Source of the DNA: Spirometra erinaceieuropaei
Lineage: Eukaryota; Platyhelminthes; Cestoda; Diphyllobothriidea; Diphyllobothriidae
DNA: 64,000 nt
Assembly (NCBI GenBank): GCA_902702965.1
Contig: CACRXP010000012.1
Span: forward strand, 1,511,383-1,575,382
Direction of reading: 5' to 3'
In this document: positions 1 to 12,109 of the stretch, in pieces
How positions within the stretch are numbered: position 1 is the first letter of the stretch
Layout: each line of letters begins with the position of its first letter
Position numbers and translations under genes: made by a program
The notes under the pieces: model-generated
Told to the model about the DNA's origin: nothing
Database searches by the model: none
The model's input: only the letters and a program-made list of their open reading frames with translations

Positions 1-179
1 CGGTAAGAGCTGGGCAAGTCTACTATCGTTATAAACTAATTCACGCCCAGTTACATGTTTCTGCTCTCGCTCTGCCGTGGAGCACACAATGAAGATAGTG
101 AAAGTTGACAGTTGAGCTGCCAGATGTACTTTCAGAGCCGTGAAAGAGTCCTAACGTTGCATCCGTAGAATGAGGAGAG

Positions 180-430
180 AGAGAGACTGCAATGCCTATC
201 GATCGACACCAGAATAGAGTTTCATTAGCCAGGCACGGTTATTACCTCCTAACGAGTATTGTCGCCTTTTCGACTCTGCTGACATGGCCTATCGTGCTGG
301 GCAAACTGCGAGTTCTGAGTTGGAGTTATTTGTTCGCACTACTGATGCCTATTTGAGTAGCTGCGTATAGAGTTAAATTTTAGTTTCTCCGATGTAAGTG
401 CCATCACGAATCGTTAACATTCCCGATCAT
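180..430 (+). repeat. Dispersed repeat segment, copy 1
   Basis: Several short blocks recur in the same order at about 920-1165. These are a block around 290-325 (related to 1043-1072), a block around 365-420 (related to 1110-1160), and an AG-rich block near 175-195. The copies are diverged and non-coding. The family is not recognised. Confidence 0.4.
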
Positions 431-444
431 AACTGACTGAACAT

Positions 445-880
445 CGGGCCCGTGGCTCCGTGATAGAGTGGTAGACTTGAAAACGTCCAATGCCGAAAAA
501 ATCTGGATTCGAATCCCGGGTTATCCAAGCCCCCGGCTGGGTATTTCTGTCTGACGTCGACTAATATGCCCGAAAGGTTAGTCTCAGTCTGCCTTTCTTT
601 TCTCGGTATTTCCATTCTGCAGTTATAGCTAGTGAAACACTGGTTTATCTGGAGATTTAATGGGAGTGAGGACAAATTTAATGGGAACGAAACAACATTT
701 ATTATGTATATTTTCGGGACTGGTTCCAAATCTCGTCAGGCGTATCGATGATGTACAAAATAGTCAAAGTTAATCCATGACAAATAAACGACCTTATGAT
801 GGGTTAGAGTCGGCGTCGATACGCACCTAGTATATTCCATCACCGTACTGGGAATGGTCGCGTTCGTTCCTATTTACCTT
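445..880 (+). repeat. tRNA-derived SINE plus body, copy 1
   Basis: The head contains a box-A-like GTGGCTCCGTGATAGAGTGG and a box-B-like GGATTCGAATCCCGGG, as expected of an RNA polymerase III promoter taken from a tRNA. It continues into a body ending near 615 with a CTTTCTTTTCTCGGTATTTCC-type tail. The downstream sequence to about 880 is shared with 2255-2660, so the repeated unit may be longer than the SINE alone. It is too diverged from a cloverleaf to be a functional tRNA. Confidence 0.6.
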
Positions 881-2254
881 TGTGCTCCAGATTTACTTGC
901 AGAGACGTGTAGATATCCTAAAGTTGTTTTGGTGAGGGGAGACTACAATGGCTGTGGCCTAAACCGGACTGGTGAATCATAAGCGAGACAACTCGCAGAT
1001 GATACGGTCATTAGCTTCTTGGACCCTGAGGTAGGGGGTCTGATCGTGCCGGGCGAACCGCGAATTCTGAGTACACACTATGTGTACTCAGTGTTCATGT
1101 GCATTCGACTATCCACGTTTGGGGTTAAATTCCCGCTTCTTCGATAAAAATGGCATCACCAAATGGCAAGTACACCAGAGAAGACACAAGACACCCATTT
1201 GCTGGTGACGGTGGGTCTTTCGGTTTCACTACTTGGAAAGTTGTCTCTTCTCTGCACGCAGTCCCGACTCTCGGAGGTGTGAAACAGTGACTGACGCCCC
1301 CTTCGAAGGGTTCTTGACCTATAGGAGCTCTCTTACGGGCGGTGTCAATCAATAACCGAAACATCCACGCTCCTTCCCCGACCCGGATTACGCTGTATTG
1401 AGACTCGTCCTGGAGAGTGCAGTTATGTCTACAAGTTGCGCGAATGAAGGTCACTTCCAGAGAGGGTAGTGAAAAACAAGATTGCTGAGTCATCTGCGGC
1501 GTGAGCGTAGCAATGGCGGATAAGGATTGGCCTGCCAATCAGCAGGCAAACGACTTTGTGATCACCTCATTCTGCAAACACTGGATACTCCTGTCTTTCT
1601 GCCTCACTATGTATCAATTTAAACATCCAAGAGGACAGGTGAATAGATCTCTCGCTCCACCGACTGAGTCTGATTCTTCCAAGTTTTTGCCCTGAGACCT
1701 GACAGATGATTTTTCTTAAAATGTCAGCCAAGAACCGCAAGACTGAACACGTTCAGGCGAGTAAGTACTGCCGATATAGGGCCTGCGTTCGGGTTGAATC
1801 TGCTTTGGCGGCGTATAGCGAGATGGAAGTGGGATCATAATAATAATAATAATCTCACACTATCGATTTATGCACTATGGCAAGAGTCGTGGGATCAAGC
1901 GGATATGCCAGCTTGGACCGTCCCTGCCCTCTTCTGTTGATTGATGCGTAAATTTCTATTTTGCCGACAGAACCTGATTACCTTCTTCCATGTACTCGAT
2001 GGAATACCTTTTGAATCTCTCTGAATTGATGACATCACCAAAAATTCAGGATCGTGTTGCTTGCTGTACAGTTCTGTCAGGAAGATGGGTTTTCGTTTGC
2101 CTTTAGAACGTATAGTTTGGACGTTTTCGTCTAACATTGCTACCAGTTGAAAATAACATCCATATATTACTTGGCTACAGTATTACTGGTCGCTAAACGA
2201 CTGTCTATAAGACGACACGTCTCGCAAACACATTTCCACCATCGTTAATATTCC
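616..2254. other. No gene identified; diverged repeat sequence
   Basis: Beyond the repeated blocks (616-880, 920-1165), a perfect inverted repeat at 1067-1091 and a short AAT microsatellite near 1837-1853, I see nothing supportable here. The open frames (for example minus 1125-1538) have no recognisable protein character and no convincing splice context. Confidence 0.4.
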
Positions 2255-2660
2255 CAAACGCGTTAGACTTGAAAACGCTCAGTGACTAAAAAAATATGTA
2301 TTCCGATTCCGGGTTATTCAAACCTCGGGTTGATATTGCTGTCTGACGACGGCTAATAGGCCGGGAATGTCTCCTTTGTCTTTATTGGTATTTCCATTCT
2401 GCAATTATAGCTACTGAAAGACGGATATCCCAAGAAATTTAATGAGATCGGGGTCACATATTTTGGAGACGAAACAGGGTCTATTATGTACAGTTTCGGA
2501 ACTGGTTCCCTAGCCTGTCGTCAAACGTATGGTTGATCTACAAAACACTTACATTTAAAGCGTTTCAAAGGAACGATTTTTTGCTGAGCTGAAGTCTGCG
2601 TTAATACGCGCCTACTGCATTCCTTTAGCCTGCTGAGATTGTTTAAGTTCGTTCTCATTT
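2255..2660 (+). repeat. tRNA-derived SINE plus body, copy 2
   Basis: This is a diverged direct repeat of 445-880. The order is the same: degenerate box-B region, the CTGACGACGGCTAATAGGCC-like body typical of this SINE family, a TTTATTGGTATTTCC tail near 2390, then the shared downstream block to about 2640. The A box is decayed. Confidence 0.55.
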
Positions 2661-4180
2661 GTCCTGGTAACTTTTGTCTGTGAAATCGAAATCGATAGAC
2701 CCGTTGATACCTGCTTCATCTGGCCGCTCTGTATCCAGAGTTTTACCGTCTTTACTAATTTGACGGGCGAGACCGGGCGACGTTTCTTTCGTAAAAGTGT
2801 GCGCATGGTCACCTAAAATAGTTGATTTAATCTCCTTATCAGCAGTTGATGTTTATATATGCGAGTGGCGGCGGATCTCGTAGGTTGACCGCAATAACCT
2901 GCGTCGCCCCTGGCTCATGAGATATTGTGGACAAAGTCTCTTCTATCTAAGTAGCCATCCATTTCTTTATCATAAAAACTGGGCGCGCAAGGTCGCTGTA
3001 GGTTTGAACGCTTCACCTATCTGACTTCGCCTATCACAACTGTCTTTTGACGTGATCACATGCATTTTTTCATGTTTGGGAGAGTTTGCCAGACAAAAGC
3101 AAAAAAGTTGCAGGCGGAAACCCACGCGACTGTTTTGTTGTCTTCCTTCGCTCAGACACATTCCCCGTTGAATTTCTGGAGTTAGTCGACACGTAATTTT
3201 TGGATCAGTATATTCTGCAGAGTTTCTGACCTCTGTATGTGTCCGTCGTCAAGAGTCTGTCCTGTGTCGGCTCGTGTGCGCATGGCAGCAATCTACCCTT
3301 TCCCCATCCGGTTGGCCACATATTAACGGACGTCCGGTATTTTTAACACCTTAGAGCCTCATTCTGTTTATGCAAAAGAAGGAGGCGTGGGATCACGAGG
3401 AATGCGGACCGGAAGTCGCGGAATTCATGCGGAGGACCTCTACGATACCGCGTGATCGCGATCATAGAGCCATTTTAGTCGCTCCCACTGAACAGACCTG
3501 CACCCATTGGATGGACGGATTTTGCTTCCTCAAGAAGTATAATGTAAGTATGTACGCTGGATTTGCCCAATTGGACTGTCTTCCTGGTCAAAACCGCTAA
3601 ATAGCGATACATTTAAATCAGTCGTTCCTCATTGCGCTCTACAGACACTGGGGTTCAAAAAAACAGCTATAGAAATGCTTAAAATAAGTAGCATTGAGAA
3701 AGGGAAACTTCATAAAAAGTGAGTACGTAAAATGGAACTTACCTGAGCATTTTCTTTTGAATTTGATTCAGGATATAAAGAGCGTCTAGGCTCAATAAGA
3801 AAAATATACGTCACTTACATAGTGCAGTTTTTCACTGTGACTTATAAAAGTTGGCTCAGTTAAGGACCAGCAAGTTGCCATGTGAGAATTACGGTGGGTT
3901 ATTTCATTATTTCAGCGGGGAAATATTGTCAATCGGAAAGTTCGTAAACAGAGTCTATGTAATTTTTCATGGGTCTTCACACCATGTCCAGTCGGCTTCT
4001 TAAGTATCACAAATGCTTGTGGAGAGGGATCAACCAGCTCACTGATCTTAAAATAAGAATGTTCTTTTATAACCTCGTTTTGAAGTCATCTTTCTCCCTT
4101 TACCTTATTAAGAATGATCCATGGATGTTTGTTTATGATGACAGGACCTGGCGAACTAGCCTTGTAATATTTTAGGGTTT
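2661..4180. other. No gene identified; one possible exon
   Basis: This stretch is mostly featureless. One plus-strand open segment (about 3380-3543) ends at a strong donor-like GTAAGTATG at 3544 and follows an acceptor-like TTAACACCTTAG near 3355. The peptide is not recognisable, so this is noted only as a weak exon candidate. Confidence 0.2.
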
Positions 4181-4389
4181 TTAATAAGTTAGACATGGAA
4201 AATTCGCCTTCTTGAGGAATCTATTCAATAAGAATGTTCGGTTGAAGTTGACCTTCTCTTGACAAGGTAACATGCGGAAAACGCCTTTTTTCACACAAAT
4301 CTGGTGTCGTTGGAGTCTTAGCAGATGGAAAAGGTTCAGGAAGGAACTTTGGTGGTCATTGAAGGGATTTGATTGCAGATTTCTCAACC

Positions 4390-5012
4390 ATATTGCAACG
4401 CTCTCCGTTTACTGAGACCAAAGACACCGCAGGGTTAGGCTACTCGACGTGAGCTGCTCCTTGGTCTGCGGACTTCTGACGACTGTGGTTGGAGAGTTGG
4501 CCATTGATAGTGACAGAACCGGTCCTGGAGATGGTGTCAGTTGTGTGGGAGGGAACCATGAAACGTCCAAGCAGGATGATCTAGTCCCATCGCGTGCGTT
4601 CAGAGTGTTAGAAGGTGGGGCTGAGTTGGTCGATTCTGTCAAAGGTCATTGGGATGCCGCAGAAGTTACTCTTGTCATCTCCCCAGCTACTGTTTTAGAT
4701 ACAGTAGTATCACACGGTGTCGGTGTCGGCTCCGAAAGTGGGCTGACAGTAGGGGTTAATTAGGGAGGGTGCTAGACGTTGACAGTGCTGCTCCTCGGCA
4801 TTACTGGCAACTCTCCTTAGCATCTTCTATACAAGTATCTTCCAAGGATACAGGTCCATTTTTGACTGATGTTGACCCCACCTGCCAGTCCTGCGGGAGT
4901 TTTCCCGCACTAACAAAGCTTTTAAGATTTCCTTGTTTCACAGATTCTATCCCAATCATCTTTAGCAGTCGTTTCAGGAGGCCCTCATCTGACAGCCGCG
5001 CACAGTAACCAT
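4390..5012 (-). CDS. Possible degraded or unrecognised coding segment (S/T/P-rich)
   Basis: Two consecutive minus-strand segments look coding-like but cannot be assigned. The upstream one (about 5010-4797) stays open for roughly 69 codons. The downstream one (about 4751-4392) is Ser/Thr/Pro-rich. It is interrupted by one stop just before an acceptor-like CCTTTGACAG near 4634, and it ends at a donor-like GTAAACG near 4397. The two lie in different frames, so they could be separate exons or a decayed gene. I recognise no domain. The plus strand is also open here, so composition alone could explain the openness. It may belong with the minus-strand candidate at 5966-6122. Confidence 0.22.
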
Positions 5013-5101
5013 TCTAGGATAAAATCCGGCGCATCTTAGTTGACAAGACAGAACACAGACAGCCGAGATTTGTTTCTGGCATTTCACCCTTCGAAGACAA
5101 C

Positions 5102-5955
5102 TACAGCAGGTGCGCGTATTCATGAAATGTCGGCCGAAATTTCGAAATTCGTTCCCGTTTCGAAAAAAATTAATTAGGTAGGGTTGTAAATCTAATCATC
5201 ATGCAGCATAATTCTATAATGGTCCAGTTACTACAGGGTGTAGGCTTTTGAACGAACTTCTTCCCGACTGCATGCAGGAACTATACTCTGCATAAATGAC
5301 TGCTTAAGTAGCTTGCAATTTTCTCACTGATTTTCGATGCCCTTAAAAATTAGATCATATTTCGTGGAAAACATGCATATACATATTCATTCTTTAGCTC
5401 ATTCGGTGGAAAATTACCTCTTCTTCCAATTTTATACTCGGAGGAAGGGTATGATTCGGTTTTCAAAAACGTTTCCAATTCCCGAATAATTTTGAACTCG
5501 ACCTGCCGTTACACTTGCATTCAGGGTTTCAAAACTACAAGCCGTATATTTTCTGCGTATGGAAAATCATACATTTCTCTACGCTATTTAGAGAAGACCA
5601 TGTGGGGTTCATAAAATTTAACAGTGGATTTGATCCATATTGTTAACTTTACAAGCCACACTAGTAAATGCAGAGACATGACGTCTTATGAATGGCCATT
5701 TCACGGTATTAAAAAATCGCACAATTAGGCACTTTTTAAAACCAAATTAAACACTTCCTTTGAGTATAGAATTGGAAAATGATGTCATTTTTTACCGAAT
5801 GAGCAAAGGAATGAATATTTAAATGCATGTTTTCTATGAAATATAGTTGAATTTTTAAGGGCATCGAAAATCAATGAGAAAATGGCATGCTACTTAAGTA
5901 ATCATTTTTTTGCAGAGTATAGTTCTTGCATGCAGCCAGAAATAAGTTCATTCAG
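5102..5955. mobile_element. TA-flanked palindromic DNA element, copy A (3' truncated)
   Basis: The left end reads TA then CAGCAGGTGCG followed by TTCATGAAATGTCGG, matching the terminal motif of the family described for the 21.6-kb copy. The interior shows the same inverted arms: the AAAATTAGATCATATTTC-type segment near 5346 recurs as its reverse complement near 5840-5860. The right terminal repeat is missing, and sequence identity stops around 5955. No protein is encoded. Confidence 0.7.
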
Positions 5956-5965
5956 CAGGTCTACG

Positions 5966-6122
5966 CTAGGAGTCCCTGTTCCATTTTGAGCTTTGCGCGG
6001 AGACCTTTCTCAGAGCGGCTGAACAGAAGGAGTATTTCATTTTCACCGCAAACTCGTCGAATTCCTTTCCGCCTGCAGGGGTAAATTCAACGTCACGTTT
6101 CAATGAGTCCACGTGTTCTGAA
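5966..6122 (-). CDS. Candidate terminal exon of an unrecognised gene
   Basis: An excellent minus-strand acceptor (TATTCTTTCCTTTCAG) ends at 6123. It is followed by about 52 open codons with mixed, protein-like composition (charged start, residues such as RDVEFTPAGGKEFDEF) ending in TAG at 5966-5968. No domain is recognised. It lies directly beside the truncated palindromic element at 5955. It could be the last exon of a host gene whose other exons I cannot find, or a chance open frame. Confidence 0.25.
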
Positions 6123-6163
6123 AGGAAAGAATACGTGTTCCCAGCATTTAAGAACCAATACAT

Positions 6164-7690
6164 CCCTAGGTCACGCTGAAAATCCGGTTTATGCCCGCAG
6201 AAATCAACTTGACAGTGGCTGGACTGCCATGTCAGTCTCCTGCATCTTTGGTCGACGGTTACTCTGATCTGAGAACGTTTGTTGGTAACAATCGGGAGAT
6301 GGCGCCCAAATATCAGTTGCCTAGGAATAACACCTACTTTATCTATTTGAGTAGGTATTGGCCATACATATTTGTTGTTTCATCCGACCTCAGTTTCATC
6401 TGACCTGCAGTCCGCATGCTGCCTGACTTATACTGTCATTTCGTTAGAGCTGGGCAGGATGAGCAAATCCGATCAGTTTTGAACCTTAGGTCTACATGAT
6501 GGCCGCGTTGAAATTCTTCCTTTTAGTCCGGCCAATGTTTCATTGGAACTACTCTGCTTTGAAACTCAGCTAAGTTGTTTGTGTTCCTGGCAGCTTCTGT
6601 TGCGGTCACATACATAATTTGTGGAAATTTATTTTATTCGAAACACTCCCGTCCTTCTAACAGACTGACATGGGAAAACAGCTGTTGTATTTCCGCCTCC
6701 TTGTCATTGGACCGACGTCAATATCTTTGACACAACCTGCCTTAGTTGCATTAACTATCTTCAGACTTCAGGATGTGGATACCGCAAGCGGTTTCCCATA
6801 GTATTAATTGCCTAGGCCGACCTCGAATGAGCTATGCTCAGTCTCCTTGGAGCCTACTGTCTATGAGGACTTCGTCGTTCCTCTCGGAATTTTACTTTCG
6901 TCTTTACCATCAACATCTCCTAACGATCTCGTCTCCTCATCATCACAGGATTTACTAATTTTCAGGTATGCAAGCGTACGTGCATCGATGTTGTCTTCTT
7001 GTCGAAAAGGAGACGACAGTGCTCGTCAAACAGCCCCAACGAAAGACTTCCACTCTTTCATACTGGTGGTTATTCCGCAAGAACCTGGCGCTCGGCTTTG
7101 GATGGTGTGTTCTGTGTGAACTTCTGCGCCGAATTCTCGGCTAACAACAATTTCGTCCGTTTTCGACACGAACACGAAGACCTCGTGTGTATCCGCGTAC
7201 AATTTGCTGCCCAAAATGTCGCCATCTGCCGGAAAATAGGCTTCTTAGTTCCAACGAATGAGTTACTTGATAATGTCAAGTATGCAAGACGTAATCTCTT
7301 GACGACATCCGTTCAGTTCTTCCGTTCAAGGCGAATGTGCACAACGCTCCACCAATGTTCAAATTCTCTAAGCCAGGGACGTTGTTGTCGCCGACAAAAT
7401 CATTGCTATACCTAGCAGCCGCCCAGTTAACGATAGTGACCCTTATTCCTGGACGATAAGCTCCTGATTTACTCGAAGAATTGCGAACATTCCGGGTTTC
7501 AGAACTCAGTGAAGTCACTTTAGCGGGAAGCTGATGCAGACGATGTCATTCAGACTGTTTTGATCGAATATGTGATTTCCAACAGTTACGCCTAGCCTTT
7601 TCTAGACTAATCTCCTACGAGGAGATAGGCAATTCCAATAGAAACGAAGAGACGAGTCCCAGGAGGTAGTCTTGCAGCCACTTGTGCGGG
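6164..7690. other. No gene identified
   Basis: Several overlapping open frames exist on both strands between 6773 and 7518, but none gives a recognisable domain. The stretch 7026-7518 is open in more than one minus frame, which suggests decayed coding DNA of a transposon or GC-biased sequence. No splice structure is convincing. Confidence 0.3.
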
Positions 7691-7714
7691 AATCACTCGT
7701 ATCTGCTGTTTTCT

Positions 7715-7800
7715 CTGACGATGGGTTCGAGCAGGAATCCGAAAAGCCAGGCTAATAAAGCTCTTGTCCCAGCGATCGTGTCTACTTCTTCAAGATAGAC
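7715..7800 (+). mobile_element. Penelope-like element 3'-end fragment
   Basis: The segment containing GAATCCGAAAAGCCAGGC and CTTGTCCCAGCGATCG matches the 3' terminal region of the Penelope-like copies at 12795-12850 and 52840-52900 with scattered changes. Only the tail is present. Confidence 0.5.
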
Positions 7801-8199
7801 AGTTCTTTTGTAGGTAGGGCTGGTTAAAAGTCCAGACGGCCGACGAATGTCACTGTGGACGACAGGTTTAATGGAAAAATAAACAATCCGAATTAGTCTG
7901 GGTCGCATTTGGGGCGCGTATTATTCTCCCCGCAGAACTTGGGCACTTGAGGGTGGGGAGGAGGATGTTGGTGTTGAGGGTTGGTGGGAGTGAATGATGA
8001 AGGTGACCAGCACAGTCCCAGCCTCAATCTATCGTCGTGGCGAGGCTGTCATGGTTGCAGATGAAGTGAAGGTACTTGACTCACATATAAAGATACATGA
8101 AACAGTCAAGACAGCTTTCGTGGCAGACTAGCGGACACAGGGAACTCACACAACTATAAAAAGTGGACGATTAGATCGGATGTAGCAACCTGCATTCCC

Positions 8200-8760
8200 T
8201 CTTTATGAAGGATCGTAAGAAAAACTTGTGATTAGGACTCGTAGAGTTGGCTTTTAAAAATTACGACGACAGTTCGACCGTCCTGCCCGACGATGTCCAC
8301 CGTGTGATCTGCAGCGAGGTGAAGCGGGCACGATTAATTGTGCGCGTGTTAGTACGTAGTGGTAGTGGACTTGCACAGCGTCTACCGCACTACCTCCTCC
8401 TCCCCTCTGGGCCCGGCGTCAGGACAGAGTTAAGGAGACCGGAGGCAGGTGAGGGCGCAAATGGATGGCGCAGCCGAGCCCGCCCACTGGTGCTCCACTC
8501 CACAACCCCTGGTCCCCAACAAACATTTGACCAGAATTTTAACCAACAACAAAAATGGGTGGGCGGCAGGGGTCCCAATGTGTGCGATGTCTGCCGGCAA
8601 GTGGGTCTGCCACTACACCCCGAAATGTTCACGTTTGTTATGATGCACATTCCGATAACGCCTGTCAGGGTCCGATGTGGCCCCGCGTTAGTCTAGCGCA
8701 TTTACCGCGCGGTCATTTGAGGAGCGCTGGCCTTGAAATAGCACTGCGCTGACAATACGA
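8200..8760. repeat. GC-rich dispersed repeat, coding status doubtful
   Basis: This GC-rich block is open in several frames on both strands (for example plus 8247-8696 and minus 8390-8650). I believe from memory that similar sequence occurs as a dispersed repeat in diphyllobothriid assemblies, but this was not checked. No protein domain is recognised, so I do not call a gene. Confidence 0.3.
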
Positions 8761-9451
8761 AAGGTCTGTTCAGCAGCGTATTCGAATGTAACGGAAGCCG
8801 CCAACCTCAAGTTTTTCACGTTTTTTCGACTGAGCATTTGACTCAAAAGCTAAAACATTATCATCTGCTAGTTCAGCTGCAGTTTCTGGCCTAAGTCAGA
8901 ACTTATGAGCGTTGGAACGAAGAAAGGTAGTGTGGTTACTATCTGATCCGCAAACTTTCGAGCTTAAAGGACAAACAAGATTGTTAGAAGTTATGGCCTG
9001 AGGATGGGGGAGGACTTCAAAGCGTATTTATTCCTTTTGTTGATTTGGTAGGGATAGTAGTCAATGCTTTTGAAAACTACTGTATAAATTCCATTAAGTT
9101 AGATATGACTGTGCACGCGCGATGAAAACAGCCACAACTAAAACAGTACTCACACGATTTAAGTAGTACCAGTTTAAGAACGAACTTTCAGAGATTCATG
9201 AGGTATTTAACTCGGGTTCAAACTGCCGAGGGAAAGCAGGGAACACACATAATAAACCGGAGTCCTGTCCGTCACGAGGAGAAGCCCGTCAAAATTTGGT
9301 ATAACTAACAGAACTGGTTCCTACAAAGCTGATCCAGCGATCTTAACTGATTAATTCCTCAGTCTACCTAGTTGCAGGACACATAAAATGCGGCCTGAAT
9401 TTAATCGGCCTTCTGAGTTCTTTCTACCTGCCTGCTTCTCCTCTCCTTTTC
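8761..9451. other. No gene identified
   Basis: AT-rich sequence without a recognisable repeat or coding signal. It may be intron sequence upstream of the candidate exon at 9452. Confidence 0.3.
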
Positions 9452-9603
9452 AGCGCGAGAGCGAATGCTTTGCGGAAGACTTAAATAACCTGGTTGAGCT
9501 GGAATTACGGATGCGCCTTCTGGGTCTGGACTGGTCACTTGTGCCCGAAACCCCCATTCCACCTCCGCCCACCTATCCTGACACCTCGACTCTACCCTTT
9601 TGA
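9452..9603 (+). CDS. Candidate terminal exon of an unrecognised gene
   Basis: A strong acceptor, with a long pyrimidine tract ending CTCTCCTTTTCAG at 9451, is followed by 49 open codons and a TGA at 9601-9603. The peptide begins RESECFAEDLNNLVELELRM and ends in a proline-rich stretch. An AATAAA lies at 9918-9923, about 315 bases downstream. The mix of acidic/leucine-rich and proline-rich parts looks protein-like, but I know no family for it and found no upstream exon. Confidence 0.33.
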
Positions 9604-11840
9604 ATGCTGTGATACACTTATGGCTGTTTTTCTGACCTCATTTTTTAGCCGAACCCTTATTTTCTTCCTCTCCTTGCCAAGCAAATCCTATGTTTTTACC
9701 GAGCTCTTTCATGTTGTCAATACTACTTGCAAAAGAGACTGTACTTTAAAGTAAAAACAACGGATGTCGTCGAGTCGTATCAGAAGTACTACTACAATAA
9801 TATCAATTTAAGAGGCAAAACTTCGGATTGGTGACGGAATTTAATATACTTACAGATCAGAGGGCAACAAGGGGCGATGATAACTATGAGTCTGAAGCGG
9901 GGACAAAAAATGTTTCAAATAAATATGGGAGCAGTAGACGACGTGTCCGAAGCTGTATGGGACTTTGGTGATGTTTAATAGTGAATAAATATGGGCAATA
10001 TAAAACCCACAGAATACATTAAAAATGTTCGGTTCCCAAAACACTTATACTTAAAAGCGGTCCATGCGGATGAGTAGGAGATACGTATAATGCCGATAGA
10101 GCACCCGGCCCATGTCATCCGAAACCAAAGTCTTCTCGAGGCATTCTCCACCACTTTCAAATATATTAAACTGGTCAGTTGCTCTTCGACTTATTTTAAA
10201 TTTATCATAGGGTTTTATCGTATCATTAGAGAAATGAATGCGTTTAGTCCAGAAGTATGGTGTTTTGATAATCAAAACTAGTACTTATCATTTAAGTCGA
10301 ATATATATGTGTCTGATCCAAATGCACATCGATTCAAGACGGTGCCGCGCAGATCTTCACTCAGAAAAATCGTGCATGGAAATGCGCCAATCCCATAAGT
10401 GAGTGCAAATCAAGCGACATTAGTCATCTAGCTCCAGGCCTAGCAAATAAAACCACGAGAGGTCTTGAATAAAATAAATTTACCGCGTTTTGCGAGTGCC
10501 ATAGGGTCATGAGTCCAAGTCCGGTTTAACTGTAGAACAAATTCTCACAGCTGGGCACCAAAACATTAAAAATATACAACAGTTTCATCCATCAAAAATT
10601 CTTTTCATATTTTAATAAGAGGAAAACGAGACTGCAAATAATTCATTTAAATTAGCAGTATGAGACACTAAGTGGACTTAAAGTAAATCTGTGAAATTCA
10701 CCTGGTGTCTGAGTGAAAACCCGTGTGTACTTTAAAAATCCAACGGTCAGATTCCCCTTTTCAGTTAATTTAGTTTTGCGTTCGCTTCAAAAATACAATG
10801 CAATGGGATCAGGAACGAAATGTTTTGCTGCTTTGTCATCTATCAGTTAACTTCCAGATCACCGAAGGACGCTTTCCTGTTGCTGCAAACGAGCCACCTA
10901 AAGCAGGATGATGGCATTTTACAGTCTCGCTGTTGCATTCAGTGTTATTCTGCCTTGCAAAAAACGTCTTTACTTGATTATAAATTGTTTTTCTTGTCCC
11001 AAAGAGATAAACTCTTCTTTAAACGCAATTGCGAAAAATACCCGTCCCATACAAAATAACAGTGCACCAAGCCGACAAGCACTTTCAACGGGAGGTAATT
11101 CTAGTGGTTCAGTCGGCGAACCAATAAAATCGGTGGGAGGGGGTGTTAACGAATAGTATAAGTGAAATGCACAGCATATTCCATAAGCCGTGTACCCTCT
11201 TGACTGAGTACTTGTACAGGAATGGACATTTTTGACGGATGGCCCATTGTGCGAGCTTAATTGTAGAGACAGCCCCTTTACCGAACTTCTTGGTGGCCTT
11301 GCGACGGTCCATTTATACGCAGTCAACGACCTGCCTAAGAACCAGGCATTTGCCTTGAGGGCTCTAGCGCATGTACGTACCGAATTTGGCTGGTTTTAAC
11401 GATGTTGACTGCTAGTGCTATAAGTTAAATATTATTAAGTAAGTTCTTGAACTTTACTAGTAGTCTTTGAATTAATGACATTAATTAGGTAATTTATGTT
11501 ACGTGGTGATATCTCGTGATTCCAAATAACACTGTCCGCTAGCATTCAGAGCACCGCCACTTTCAGTAAGAGTACTTTGGTCTGAAATATTGTCGGTTTA
11601 CCATAGATTAAAGTAAGAGTACTGATTATTTATTTACAGTAGATGTGATATCTCGTGAAGTGTTAACCAAAATTCAAAATGTGCTTTTAATTCGAAAAGA
11701 CTGCTGAAGCACAACTTCTGAACGGGTCTTTTTGGCCGTTTGCAAAACCTTCACTCTGTAGTATCGATTTTTACTAATGATTTTCATAGCAGATACAATT
11801 TCAGTTATGTTTCCTGGAAAATATGCAGAAAAAATCTAGG
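9604..11840. other. No gene identified
   Basis: AT-rich sequence with short open frames on both strands, none recognisable. A GTGATATCTCGTGA block occurs twice (about 11507 and 11646). I see no structured element. Confidence 0.35.
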
Positions 11841-11843
11841 TAA

Positions 11844-12072
11844 GATCTTATTTCTTAGCCGCATCTGCTACGGGTTAGGTTTAGACATTAGAGGTTAGGG
11901 TTATGGTTATGGGTTAGAGTTGGGGTTAGGGGTTAGGGATGGGGGTTAGTGTTGGGGGGCTAGGATTAGGGTTAGGTGTTAGGGGCTAGTGCTAGACCCC
12001 CTATTTCCCCCGGTCCCGTATGACAGGCGGTTGAGGCTTGTCTACTGCAGGTGCGGCTAGGAAATAAGATCC
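11844..12072. mobile_element. Small inverted-repeat element with telomere-like tract, copy 1
   Basis: About 25-bp terminal inverted repeats are visible: GATCTTATTTCTTAGCCGC at the left and, read on the minus strand, GATCTTATTTCCTAGCCGC at the right. Between them lies a degenerate run of GGTTAGGG-like units (about 11872-11985). A related element at 62835-63198 shares the CCGGTCCCGT..GGTTG..GGC right part. It abuts the Penelope-like fragment that follows. Confidence 0.65.
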
Positions 12073-12109
12073 GACCACAATATACTTTCCTCCACTCAAA
12101 GAAAGGGTA

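Noticed and set aside
6999..7518. Overlapping open frames on both strands, possible unknown transposase
   Set aside because: No motif could be recognised and frames shift repeatedly. Not enough to call a feature.
8247..8696. 149-codon plus frame and antisense frames in GC-rich DNA
   Set aside because: Both strands are open because of base composition. No recognised domain, and I suspect a dispersed repeat.
11870..11990. Internal telomere or chromosome-fusion scar
   Set aside because: Units are degenerate and lie between inverted ends of a small mobile element that recurs elsewhere, so a transposon origin is simpler.
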